The notes under the pieces are model-generated. The model ran no database searches. It was not told where the DNA came from and saw only the letters and a program-made list of their open reading frames with translations. A DNA stretch of 15,183 bases, taken from CAZLLV01 sp964560325. Its GTDB lineage: Bacteria > Acidobacteriota > Thermoanaerobaculia > Multivoradales > DATKCC01. Numbering within the stretch: the stretch's first letter is position 1; every line of letters starts with the position of its first letter. The stretch is taken from positions 1-15,183 of the forward strand of contig CAZLLV010000332.1 in assembly GCA_964560325.1 (NCBI GenBank), read 5' to 3'. Below, in pieces: positions 6,187 through 14,400 of the stretch. A program made the translations under genes and the position numbers.

Positions 6187-6753
6187 TCAGGAGCCGAAGA
6201 GGCCGGCCAGCGGGATCTCCACGTCCGGCAGCGCCTCGGGACGGAGGGTGTCACCGCGTCGGGCGGTCGTCGTCGAGCGGTAACCCTCGCCCTCGGGTTC
6301 GCGGTGCACGGCGACCGTCTCCGAGGCGAGATCGACCCGCCACACCTCGCGCACGCCGTGCCGGGCGTAGAGCGGCACCTTCACCCGGTCGTCGAAATCG
6401 AGGGTGGAGTCGCTCACCTCGACGATCAGCAGCACGTCCTTCGCGGTCGGATGCGCGGCGGCATAGCCTCCGGGCCGCGCCGCCGCCAGCAGCACGTCCG
6501 GCTCCGGCTCCGACAGATCGCCCAGCGTCAGCGGGTTCTGGATCCTCACGACCACGCGGTCTCCGCCGCCGAGGACGAAACGCCGGTTGAGCTGGTCGAC
6601 ACACGCCGCGTGCCGGCTCCCGATCGCAGCCATCTCCACCACCTCTCCCTCGATCAGCTCGACCCGGTCGTCCTCGCCGAAGATGCCGGCCTCCGCCATC
6701 CGGTGGTACTCCTCCACCGTGAACGAGTGCAGCTTCGGCGCGTGAACGGTCAT
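6187..6753 (-). CDS. Uma2 family protein (DUF820, PD-(D/E)XK nuclease fold)
   Basis: 188 aa, the normal Uma2 length. Family motifs occur in order: FTVEEYHRMAE near the N-terminus, RVELIEGEVVEM (30-41), SEPEPDVLLA (81-90, D86 a likely metal ligand), VLLIVEVSDSTLDFDD (E112), K125 in RVKVPLYARHGVREVWRVD, and a short C-terminal DVEIPLAGLF. Uma2 proteins have a restriction-endonuclease-like fold and are expanded in several high-GC and cyanobacterial genomes; their biological role is not well established. The ATG is 9 nt after the purK stop and the stop is 11 nt before fadL, so the gene appears inserted into a housekeeping transcription unit. A truncated relative is found at 11160-11435. Confidence 0.88.
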   Translation of the reverse strand: MTVHAPKLHSFTVEEYHRMAEAGIFGEDDRVELIEGEVVEMAAIGSRHAACVDQLNRRFVLGGGDRVVVRIQNPLTLGDLSEPEPDVLLAAARPGGYAAAHPTAKDVLLIVEVSDSTLDFDDRVKVPLYARHGVREVWRVDLASETVAVHREPEGEGYRSTTTARRGDTLRPEALPDVEIPLAGLFGS

Positions 6754-6762
6754 CGTCGAATT

Positions 6763-7920
6763 CTACTCCGAGCCGCCGGCTCGGCTCCCGGTCAACGCCC
6801 GGCGGGCGGCGAGGACCGTCTCGGCCGCCTCTTCGGGCGTCGGGGCGAGGGCCGTGAGGTGGCCCATCTTGCGGCCGGGGCGGGCGTCGCGCTTGCCGTA
6901 GAGGTGGAGCTTCACGCCGGGGTGGGCGAGCGCCGCCGCCCAGTCCGGCTCGCCGCCGGCCCAGAGGTCGCCGAGGAGGTTCGCCATCGCCGCCGGGGAG
7001 ACGAGCCCGGTCGATCCGAGCGGCAGCCCGCAGACCGCCCGCGCCTGCTGCTCGAACTGGCTGGTGACCGCCGCGTCCACGGTCAGGTGGCCGGAGTTGT
7101 GCGGGCGCGGCGCCAGCTCGTTGACGATCAGCGAGCCGTCGCCCGAGAGGAACATCTCGACGCACAGGACGCCGACCACGTCGAGCTCCTCCAGGATGCC
7201 GCGGGCGAGGCGCACCGCTTCCGCCGCCACCTCGGGCGGCACCGGCGCCGGCGCCGTGGACACGCCGAGGATGTGGCTCACGTGGTCGTTCGCGATCACG
7301 CCCCAGTGGGCGAAGGTGCCGTCGAGCCCGCGGGCGCCGACCACCGAGACCTCGCGCTCGAAGTCGACGAACGCTTCGAGCACCGCCTCGTCGGTGTCGA
7401 CCTCCGCCCACGCCGCCTCCGCGCCCTCCGGCGCGTCGATCCGCGCCTGCCCCTTGCCGTCGTAGCCCCAGCCGGCGGTCTTGAGCACCGCCGGCGTACC
7501 GATCCGGCCGAGCGCCGCGCGCAGCTCCTCGACCCCGCGCACCGCCTCGAATTGCGCCACCGGAAAGCCGGCGCCTTCGAGGAAGCGCTTCTCGCGCAGG
7601 CGGTTCTGCGCCACGTGGAGCACCCGGTGCGCCGGCCGCACGGGCACGAGCTCGGCCGCCGCCTCGGCGCATACCGCCGGCACGTTCTCGAACTCGAAGG
7701 TGACCACGTCGACCCGCTCGGCGAAGGCGCGCACCGCGTCGAGGTCGAGGTAGTCGGCGCTCACCTCGCGGGCGGCGACCTGCCCGGTCGGCGTGTCCCT
7801 GCCGGGAGAGAGCACGTGCACCGCGAGGTCGAGGGGCCGGGCGGCGAGCGCCAGCATGCGGCCGAGCTGGCCGCTGCCGAGCACGCCGATCGTGGCGCCG
7901 GGGAGGAGAGGGCCGGCCAC
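6763..7920 (-). CDS. purK: N5-carboxyaminoimidazole ribonucleotide synthase
   Basis: 385 aa; an ATP-grasp enzyme that converts AIR, bicarbonate and ATP into N5-CAIR in purine synthesis. The N-terminal Rossmann-like motif is GVLGSGQLGRML, followed by FEFENVP, the ATP-grasp loop LKTAGWGYDGKGQ, FEREVSVVGARG, the metal/phosphate site NELAPRPHNSGH with TVDAAVTSQFEQ, and the C-terminal LHLYGK. All are canonical for PurK. The GTG at 7920 is chosen because GAGG lies about 10 nt upstream and the protein then starts just before the Rossmann strand. A TTG at 7929 overlapping the purE stop is an alternative. The gene follows purE directly, the usual order, so the product passes to PurE. Confidence 0.93.
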   Translation of the reverse strand: MAGPLLPGATIGVLGSGQLGRMLALAARPLDLAVHVLSPGRDTPTGQVAAREVSADYLDLDAVRAFAERVDVVTFEFENVPAVCAEAAAELVPVRPAHRVLHVAQNRLREKRFLEGAGFPVAQFEAVRGVEELRAALGRIGTPAVLKTAGWGYDGKGQARIDAPEGAEAAWAEVDTDEAVLEAFVDFEREVSVVGARGLDGTFAHWGVIANDHVSHILGVSTAPAPVPPEVAAEAVRLARGILEELDVVGVLCVEMFLSGDGSLIVNELAPRPHNSGHLTVDAAVTSQFEQQARAVCGLPLGSTGLVSPAAMANLLGDLWAGGEPDWAAALAHPGVKLHLYGKRDARPGRKMGHLTALAPTPEEAAETVLAARRALTGSRAGGSE

Positions 7921-7925
7921 GCCGA

Positions 7926-8465
7926 TCAACCCTCGTCGACGGGCAGCCGGGCGGAGCGCACCGACTGCTCCTGCTCGGTCCGGAAGCGTCGCAGGCGGGC
8001 GCGCACCTCGGGCCGGGAGCCGCCGAGGATCGCCGCCGCCAGGAGCGCCGCGTTCTTCGCTCCGGCCTTGCCGATGGCCAGGGTGCCGACCGGCACGCCG
8101 CCCGGCATCTGGACGATCGACAGCAGCGAGTCCATGCCCTGCAAGGCACGGCTTTCGACCGGCACGCCGAGCACGGGCAGCACGGTCTGGGCGGCGACCA
8201 TGCCGGGCAGGTGGGCGGCGCCTCCGGCTCCGGCCACGATCACCTCGATCCCGCGCTCCTCGGCACCCGCGGCGTACTCCGCCATCCAGCCGGGGGTGCG
8301 GTGCGCCGAGACCACGCGGCACTCGTGCGGGATCTCGAGCCGGTCGAGCATCTCGTGGGCGTGCTGCATCGTCTCCCAGTCGGAAGTCGAGCCCATGATG
8401 ACCCCCACCAGGGGCCGGTCTTGGGGCTTCGCCGGGGGCGCGGCGTCGTCTGGGGTCTGATCCAT
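7926..8465 (-). CDS. purE: N5-carboxyaminoimidazole ribonucleotide mutase (class I PurE)
   Basis: 179 aa. It converts N5-CAIR to CAIR in de novo purine synthesis. Signature motifs are MGSTSDWETM (24-33), RVVSAHRTP (50-58) with the catalytic His at 55, GAGGAAHLPGM (79-89) and LQGMDSLLSIVQMP with GGVPVGT. The adjacent purK agrees with a class I enzyme, which uses N5-CAIR rather than AIR. There is a roughly 17-residue acidic/Pro-rich N-terminal extension, and the C-terminal about 20 residues are charged. The ATG at 8465 has GGAGA about 8 nt upstream. Divergent from the TonB receptor gene across 214 bp, it is probably first in a purE-purK-uma2-fadL transcription unit. Confidence 0.95.
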   Translation of the reverse strand: MDQTPDDAAPPAKPQDRPLVGVIMGSTSDWETMQHAHEMLDRLEIPHECRVVSAHRTPGWMAEYAAGAEERGIEVIVAGAGGAAHLPGMVAAQTVLPVLGVPVESRALQGMDSLLSIVQMPGGVPVGTLAIGKAGAKNAALLAAAILGGSRPEVRARLRRFRTEQEQSVRSARLPVDEG

Positions 8466-8532
8466 CGCACGGTCTCCGAATCGCGGTCTCGAAGCGAGGA
8501 GGCTAGCATGCGCGCTCTTGCCGCGGCTTGCC

Positions 8533-8562
8533 TTGACAGCGCGCGGGCGACGAGGTTACAAA
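8533..8562 (+). promoter_or_regulatory. Sigma70-type promoter of the TonB receptor gene
   Basis: A perfect TTGACA (8533-8538) is followed after 18 bp by TACAAA (8557-8562, 4 of 6 matches to TATAAT). Transcription would start near 8569-8570, leaving a leader of about 110 nt before ATG 8680. The purE start lies only 68 bp upstream on the other strand. No good - strand promoter for purE was recognised in the 8466-8679 gap. Confidence 0.6.
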
Positions 8563-8604
8563 CGCCCCCGCAGTCCAAGGAAAAACCTACTGGTGCCGGG
8601 CGTT

Positions 8605-8640
8605 TCCGGCGGCCGGGGCCCGGAGGCTCCGGCGGCCGGG
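8605..8640 (+). repeat. 13-bp direct repeat in the TonB receptor leader
   Basis: TCCGGCGGCCGGG occurs at 8605-8617 and 8628-8640. Each copy contains GCGGCC, which can pair with GGCCGC at 8653-8658. Between them CCGGAG-G-CTCCGG (8620-8632) is itself a palindrome. The leader can therefore adopt more than one mutually exclusive fold. Confidence 0.55.
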
Positions 8641-8658
8641 AGACCGCTCCCGGGCCGC
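8632..8658 (+). promoter_or_regulatory. Strong GC hairpin just upstream of the TonB receptor start
   Basis: GCGGCC (8632-8637) and GGGAG (8638-8642) pair with CTCCC (8647-8651) and GGCCGC (8653-8658), giving 11 pairs with one bulged G (8652) and an ACCG loop. It ends 21 nt before ATG 8680 and just before the GGGGG that probably serves as ribosome binding site. No T-tract follows, so it is more likely a translation or stability element than a terminator. Confidence 0.45.
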
Positions 8659-8679
8659 ATGTCAAGACGGGGGTATTCG

Positions 8680-11151
8680 ATGCGCGCTTCGTTCCTCAAG
8701 GGACTCGTCCCGCTCACCTTCGCCATGCTCTTCGCCCTGAGCGCCGCCGCCCAGGCGCAGTCGTCCCGTATCGAGGGGCGGGTGCTCGATCAGGACGGGC
8801 AGGGGATCGGCAACGTCGTGGTCGCCATCGACGAGCTCGACGAGGCGACCCTCACCACCAGCGCCGGCCGGTACGAGTTCCGCAACGTCCCGCCCGGCAC
8901 CTACACCCTGACGTTCACGCTCAACGAGAACGTCGAATCGGTGGCCGACGTGGTGCTCGAGGCCGGCGAGGTGAACCGGCTCGACACGACGGTCGCATGG
9001 AACGTGAGCTTCGCCGACACGATGACCGTCTACTCGGCGTCGCGGCGCCAGGAGCGGATCGTCGACGCGCCGGCCGCGGTGACCCACATCTCCGAAGAGG
9101 AGGTCGAGCGGGAGGCGACGCACGGGCAGCTCCCGAAGCTCCTCGAGTTCACCCCCGGCGCGCAGGTCACGCAGAGCGGCCTCTACGACTTCAACTTCAA
9201 CACCCGCGGCTTCAACAGCTCGCTCAACCGCCGCATCGTCACCCTGATCGACGGGCGCGATCCGTCGGTGCCGTTCCTCGGCTCCCAGGAGTGGGCGGCG
9301 GTGTCGTTCCCGCTCGACGACCTCGCGAGCGTCGAGCTGGTGCGCGGCCCGAGCTCGGCGCTCTACGGCGCCAATGCCTTCAACGGCGTGCTCAACATGG
9401 TGACCAAGCAGCCGCGCTACAGTGAGGGCGGCATGGTGCGCCTGGCCGGCGGTGAGCTGTCGAGCATCAACGGCGACCTGCGGCACGCCGGCGAGATCGG
9501 CGGCGGCTGGTACTACAAGCTCAACGGCGGCTACCGTCAGAGCGAGGACTTCTCGGAGTCGCGGGTCGGCTCGGGGCCGGCGGTCACGCAGTCGGAGTAC
9601 GGCACGACCGAGCACGGCGTGCTGCCTTCCGAGCGCATCCCGCTCCTCCTCGACGAGAACGAGATCTTCTTCGGCGGCGCCCGGCTCGAGAAGTACCTCG
9701 ACAACGGCCACGTCGGCACGGTCGAGGGCGGCTACGCCGAGATCGAAGGGCCGGCCTTCCAGACCGGCATCGGCCGTGTGCAGCTCACCAGTGTCGAGCG
9801 GCCGTGGGCGCGCCTGAACTACAGCGCGCCGCGCTGGAACGTCCTCGGCTACTGGAACGAGCGCAAGGGCGACCAGCGCTCGCTGCTCTCCGGCGCTCCG
9901 CTCCAGCTCGACTCGACCAACTGGCAGATCGAGGCTCAGGGCAACGCCGACTTCGCGAGCGACCGCGGCCGGATCGTGTTCGGAGCGTCGTACGGCGAGG
10001 AGGAGATCCAGACCTTCCGCACCCTGACGTTCAACGACGTCGACGCCGACTTCACGGCGGCCTTCGCACAGGCCGACTTCGAAATCACCAACACCCTCAA
10101 GCTGGTGCTCGCCGGCCGCTACGACGAGAGCTCGCTCCACGACTCGCAGTTCTCGCCCAAGGGCTCGCTGGTCTACGCGCTGAGCCCGAACCAGACCGTG
10201 CGTCTGACCTACAACGAGGCGTTCCAGGTGGCGAACTACTCGGAGTTCTTCCTCCAGGCGCAGACGGCCATTCAGACGGCGGGAGGACCCCTTTCGAGCC
10301 TGAACCTCGGCGCGCTCGAGGCACAGCTCGCTCCGTTCCTGGGCGGCACGTCGCTCGGGTTCTCGAACATCCCGCTGCTCGCTCTCGGCAACGACGACCT
10401 CGAGGTCGAGGAGATCGAGACCTGGGAGCTCGGGTACACGGGCGTCCTCGACAACCGGACACTCCTGACCGTCGACTACTACAACTCGACGGCGAGCAAC
10501 TTCATCAGCGACCTACTGCCGAACTTGAGCACGACCGGCCGGCTGAACACGGATTTCGGTCCGTACACGCCTCCCGCCGCCCTCAATGCGATGCAGCAGC
10601 AGATCGTGCTCGGCGCGCTGGCGCAACTCGCCCAGGCGATGCCGAGCCTGGCGCCGCTCCTCGCGTCCCTGTCGAACAACTTCGACGGCTCGCCGATCAT
10701 CGCACTCGCCACCTACACCAACTTCGGTGAGGTGGAGACGCAGGGCGTCGACCTCGGGCTCCAGTGGCACATCGCGCAGCCCTGGACCTTCAACTTCAAC
10801 TACTCCTGGTTCGACTTCGAAGTGGTCGAGGCGCCGAGCGCCGCGCTCGAGGACCAGCTCGTGCCGAACGCGCCGGAGCACAGCTTCAGCACCGGCTTGC
10901 TCTACGCGGTCGATCGCTGGGACGCGGGCGTCAACTTCCGCTGGGTCGACGAGTTCGACTGGACCGTCGGCGTGTTCAGCGGGGAGGTGCCGTCGTACGA
11001 GGTGGTCGACCTGACCGCCAACTACCGCCCGACCGACGTCATCACGGTCGGCCTCAACGTCTCCAACCTGCTCGACGACGAGCACTGGGAGTCGTTCGGC
11101 GGCGACGTCCTCGGACGCCGGGCCCTCGGCTCGGTGCAGTTCAGCTGGTAG
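8680..11151 (+). CDS. TonB-dependent outer-membrane receptor with N-terminal carboxypeptidase-regulatory-like domain
   Basis: 823 aa. A signal peptide (MRASFLKG, hydrophobic core, cleavage near AQAQ at 26) is followed by an Ig-like CarboxypepD_reg domain (about 29-108: IEGRVLDQDGQGIGNVVVAI to YEFRNVPPGTYTLTF). A TonB-box-like DTMTVYS lies at 113-119 and the plug at about 128-243 (RIVTLIDGRD, VELVRGPSSALYGANAFNGV). The rest is the 22-stranded barrel, ending in VQFSW. Two long insertions in the barrel half, near residues 530-580 and 635-680 (MQQQIVLGALAQLAQAMPSL), are probably extracellular loops. Such receptors import siderophores, cobalamin, glycans or peptides using TonB-ExbBD energy; the ligand is not evident. 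ATG 8680 is chosen because GGGGG precedes it at 6-7 nt; in-frame ATG 8659 directly abuts a hairpin. The gene ends just before a strong hairpin. Confidence 0.93.
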   Translation: MRASFLKGLVPLTFAMLFALSAAAQAQSSRIEGRVLDQDGQGIGNVVVAIDELDEATLTTSAGRYEFRNVPPGTYTLTFTLNENVESVADVVLEAGEVNRLDTTVAWNVSFADTMTVYSASRRQERIVDAPAAVTHISEEEVEREATHGQLPKLLEFTPGAQVTQSGLYDFNFNTRGFNSSLNRRIVTLIDGRDPSVPFLGSQEWAAVSFPLDDLASVELVRGPSSALYGANAFNGVLNMVTKQPRYSEGGMVRLAGGELSSINGDLRHAGEIGGGWYYKLNGGYRQSEDFSESRVGSGPAVTQSEYGTTEHGVLPSERIPLLLDENEIFFGGARLEKYLDNGHVGTVEGGYAEIEGPAFQTGIGRVQLTSVERPWARLNYSAPRWNVLGYWNERKGDQRSLLSGAPLQLDSTNWQIEAQGNADFASDRGRIVFGASYGEEEIQTFRTLTFNDVDADFTAAFAQADFEITNTLKLVLAGRYDESSLHDSQFSPKGSLVYALSPNQTVRLTYNEAFQVANYSEFFLQAQTAIQTAGGPLSSLNLGALEAQLAPFLGGTSLGFSNIPLLALGNDDLEVEEIETWELGYTGVLDNRTLLTVDYYNSTASNFISDLLPNLSTTGRLNTDFGPYTPPAALNAMQQQIVLGALAQLAQAMPSLAPLLASLSNNFDGSPIIALATYTNFGEVETQGVDLGLQWHIAQPWTFNFNYSWFDFEVVEAPSAALEDQLVPNAPEHSFSTGLLYAVDRWDAGVNFRWVDEFDWTVGVFSGEVPSYEVVDLTANYRPTDVITVGLNVSNLLDDEHWESFGGDVLGRRALGSVQFSW

Positions 11152-11159
11152 GCCGGCAG

Positions 11160-11435
11160 CTAGGCAGAGTGTGAGCGAGCCCCGCGCGATCGCCGATCGC
11201 GCGGGGCTCGCGATCGTTCGGCGAGCCGGTGCTGGGCGACGTGGTCGTCCACCACGCGAGCGATCCGCATGGCCGCCGCCCCGTGGTCGAAGGAGGGCAT
11301 CGGCTCTCGGATCACTTCGCCCGCGACCAGCTCGTCCCGGTTCCCGGCGACGTTCGGGAGCCTGTAGTAGCCCTCCGCGGTGATCCCGTCCGAGGGTGCC
11401 GAAGTTCCATCGAAAGCTGACATCGGGTCGCGCAT
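11160..11435 (-). pseudogene. Truncated Uma2 family gene (N-terminal fragment)
   Basis: The frame from ATG 11435 (or ATG 11423) encodes a recognisable Uma2 N-terminus: GITAEGYYRLPN, GNRDELVAGEVIREPMPSF, DHGAAAMRIARVVDDHVAQH. Homology stops near residue 73 (about position 11217), after which the frame runs through the palindrome at 11175-11211 and ends in a basic, low-complexity tail at 11160. The catalytic half (PD, E-V-S and the conserved D/K region) is missing, so no nuclease activity is expected. A 91-aa product is still possible. A weak AT-rich patch at 11438-11470 could hold a promoter, but none was clear. It is not a recent copy of the intact gene at 6187-6753, since the two differ throughout. 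Confidence 0.7.
11175..11211. terminator. Perfect 18-bp-arm palindrome downstream of the TonB receptor
   Basis: Bases 11175-11192 are exactly complementary to 11194-11211, with one central base (11193). In RNA the stem would lose two to three central pairs to the loop and still have about 16 pairs, nearly all G-C in the outer half. It begins 24 nt after the receptor stop. There is no U-tract on either strand (GATCGTTCGG follows on +), so a Rho-assisted or RNA-stabilising 3' end is more likely than a textbook intrinsic terminator. Confidence 0.65.
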
Positions 11436-11466
11436 AGGCGTAACCGTACCAAACTTTCCGCCCTAT

Positions 11467-14400
11467 TTACAGCGCCCCGTCCCCCGGTACTTCCACGATC
11501 CGCCCCGGCCAGAGAAACCAGAGCTCGGCTCGCGGAGGCTCGGGGAGGTCGAGGGCCTGCTGGACGGCGCGCGCGTAGAGCCGCGCCTGGGGGGCGTAGG
11601 CCTCCGCGCGGGCGGTGATCTCGTCCTCGCTCTCCACCCGATCGGTCTTGTAGTCGGCGACGACCAGCTCTCCGGTACCCGGATCCCGGTAGAGGAGGTC
11701 GAGCGCGCCGGCGACGAAGCCGACCGGCCCGGCCTCTCCCCGCGCTTCGTACGGCGGCAGCAGGACCGCGAGCTCGCGCGCGACGACCCGGCCGTCGAGC
11801 GCGGCGAGCCGGTCGAGGAAGCCGCCCGGACCCGAGCCGGTCTCCAGGCGGTCGAGGATCTCCCCGACCCGCGACCGCGCCTCCTCACCGGCCCGCGGAT
11901 CGGCTCCCGCGATCTCGACCCGGAGCAGATCGTCGAGCCGGTCGCGCCAGCGCGCGAGCTCGGCCGACGGATCGGCCGCGAGCGCCCCGAGGTCGAGCTC
12001 TTCGAGCACCCGGTGGACCACCGAGCCGGCGATCGTCGCCGCCTCCCGGTCGGCCGGCCCGGCGGTCGCGGCGCCCTCCGCTTCCCCGCTCTCCGCGCCG
12101 AAACGTGCCTCGGCGAGCGCTTCGAGCCGCCCGTGGGCCTCCTCGGAGACCGGTGCGCCGATCTTCCGGGCGGCGCGAGCCGCGGCCGCTCGCCTTAGCG
12201 TGCGCAGCCGTACAGCGTCCGCCAGCACCGCCTCCGGGCCGGGGAGCGCCGCGGCGGACGCGCCCTCCGCGCCGGGCTCGACGGCCTCCCGCGCCACCCC
12301 CGGTTCCGCCGCCAGCAGCGCCGGGAAGACCCAGCGCACGCCGTCACGGTCGAGCCGCCCGCCGTCCGCCTCGGCGTCCTGCCAGAGCTCGCTCATCGCC
12401 CCGACCGCCTCGAAGCGCGCGCCGAGCAGGTCGAGGTAGCTCTCCGCCTCGTCCGGTCCGCGGCGGGCGCGCTCGGCGGGCGCCTCCGGCCACTTGCCCA
12501 GCAGGACCATGCGCTCTTCGGCGCGGGTCATGGCGACGTAGAGGGTGCGGACGCGCTCGGCGGCGGCCACCCGCGCCGACTCCTCGGCGACCGCGGCGTA
12601 GCCCGGCGTGGGAGCGCCGAACAGGCAGTACTCGAAGGTCTCCGGGGCGCCGGGCGCCGGGGCGGCGTCGACCGCGGGGATGTCGTCGCGCGGCGCCTTC
12701 TTGTGGAGCTGCGGCAGGTAGACATGGCCGAAGTCGAGCCCCTTCGCCTTGTGGATCGTCATCACCTGGACCGCGTCCTCCTCGCTCCCCTGGAGCCGCC
12801 CCTCCTCCTCTTCGAGCGCTTCGGAGACGCCGCGGCGCAGCGCACGCAGCACGGCGTCCACGTCCCCCTCGCCGCTCTCGATCGCCTCGGCCAGGCGCCG
12901 GAAGAAGCGCTCCAGGTTGGCCAACCGGTAGCGGCCGAGATACCGGGCGGCGGCGATCGGCTCGATCGGCACCCGGCGGCGGATCTCCTCGACGAACCGG
13001 TCGGCCGGGTCGACCGCGAACGAGCGTCGGAGGTGAGCGAGCGATTCGACGGTCGCGACGAGCACCTCTTCCCACCCCGCGATCCGATCGAGCCCCGGGA
13101 TCGTCTCCGGCGAAGGGACCTGGCCGGCGGCACGATCGACGATCCGACCGATCTCCGCGAGTGCCGCCTCGTCCGGTCCACCGAGCTCGGTCATCGAGCG
13201 CGGGAAGCCTCCGATCCAGAGCGGCACGAGGGCCGCGTCGGGCACGCCGACGGCGGGGGAGCGGAGCAGGGTGAGGAGCGCCAGGTGATCGCCGGGGTCG
13301 AGCACCGCCCGCACCAGCGCGGCGGCGTCGATCACCTCGCGGCGCCGGTAGTACTGGCGATCGCCGGTGACCGCGAACGGCACGCCGTGGCGGCGGAAGG
13401 CGTCGAGGTAGTCGTCGAGGTCGCTCAGGGCGCGCAGCAGCACCGCGGCCGACCCCCACGGCAGACCTTCCTCCCGGTGCAGGCGCGCGACGTCGCGGGC
13501 GATCGCGTCGGCCTCGAGGAGGGTCGCGTCGCCGGAGCGGGTCTTCGCCAACGCCGGCTCCTTCCCGTCCTCCGCCCGCCACGACACCCAGTGCTCGACC
13601 GGCCGCCGGTCGCCGCGCGCGAAGCCGGCCTCGCCGGCCAGCCGCTCGCACGGCACCAGGGCCTCGAAGCGGGGCTGGAGGCCGGGCCGCTCGATCATGA
13701 CCGGCTCGACCGCCGCCGTCACCTCGTCGAGGATCGCCGGCACCGAGCGGAAGTTCTCGGTCAGTCCGAGCCGCCGGCCGCCGGCCGCCTCGACGCGTTG
13801 CCAGAGGTCTTCGTACGCCCGCAGGTCGGCGTTCCTCCAGCCGTAGATCGACTGCTTCGGGTCGCCGACCAGGAAGAGGCCCGGCCGTTCGTCCTTCGGG
13901 CCTTCGAGGGCGAGGGTGGCGATCAGGTCGCACTGGAGCCGGTCGGTGTCCTGGAGCTCGTCGACCAGGAGCTGGTCGATCCGCAGCCGGACGCGCGCCG
14001 CCATCCCCGGACGCCTCACCAGGAGGTCGCGCGCCTCGGCGAGCAGATCCTGAAAGGTGACGACGCCGCGCCGCCGCATCTCGCGCCGGATCTCGCGCAC
14101 GATCGGCAGCATCGCCTGGCGGGCGTGCTCGAGGCGTGCCGGGGCGAGGCTCCGGAGGTGGTCGACGCGGGCGAGGAGCGTCCCGGAGGCGCGGGCGACC
14201 GCCTCCGCCGCGTCGGCGAGAGCGGCGGCCTCGCTCTTGTTGAGATCGCCGCGGCTCCAGCACTTCAGCCGCTCGCGCGTCTCGCTCCAGGCCTCGGTGA
14301 CGGCGGAGCAGAGGGCGTCGAAGCGGGCGAGCCCGTCGGCGCCGCCGGGCGCCTCGTCGCGGGCGGCGCGCAGGGTGGCGCGCAGGCTGTCGAGCGCGGC

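Noticed and set aside
6304..8460. 718-codon open frame on the + strand opposite uma2, purK and purE
   Set aside because: It mirrors conserved purine genes; the translation is His/Arg/Glu-rich with no domain signature, an artefact of codon third-position G/C bias.
8569..8679. Cobalamin or other known riboswitch before the TonB receptor
   Set aside because: The leader is only about 110 nt and no conserved riboswitch box could be recognised; only GC-rich repeats and a simple hairpin are seen.
11160..11435. Insertion-sequence end at the palindrome next to the truncated uma2
   Set aside because: There is no transposase, no second inverted repeat and no target-site duplication nearby.
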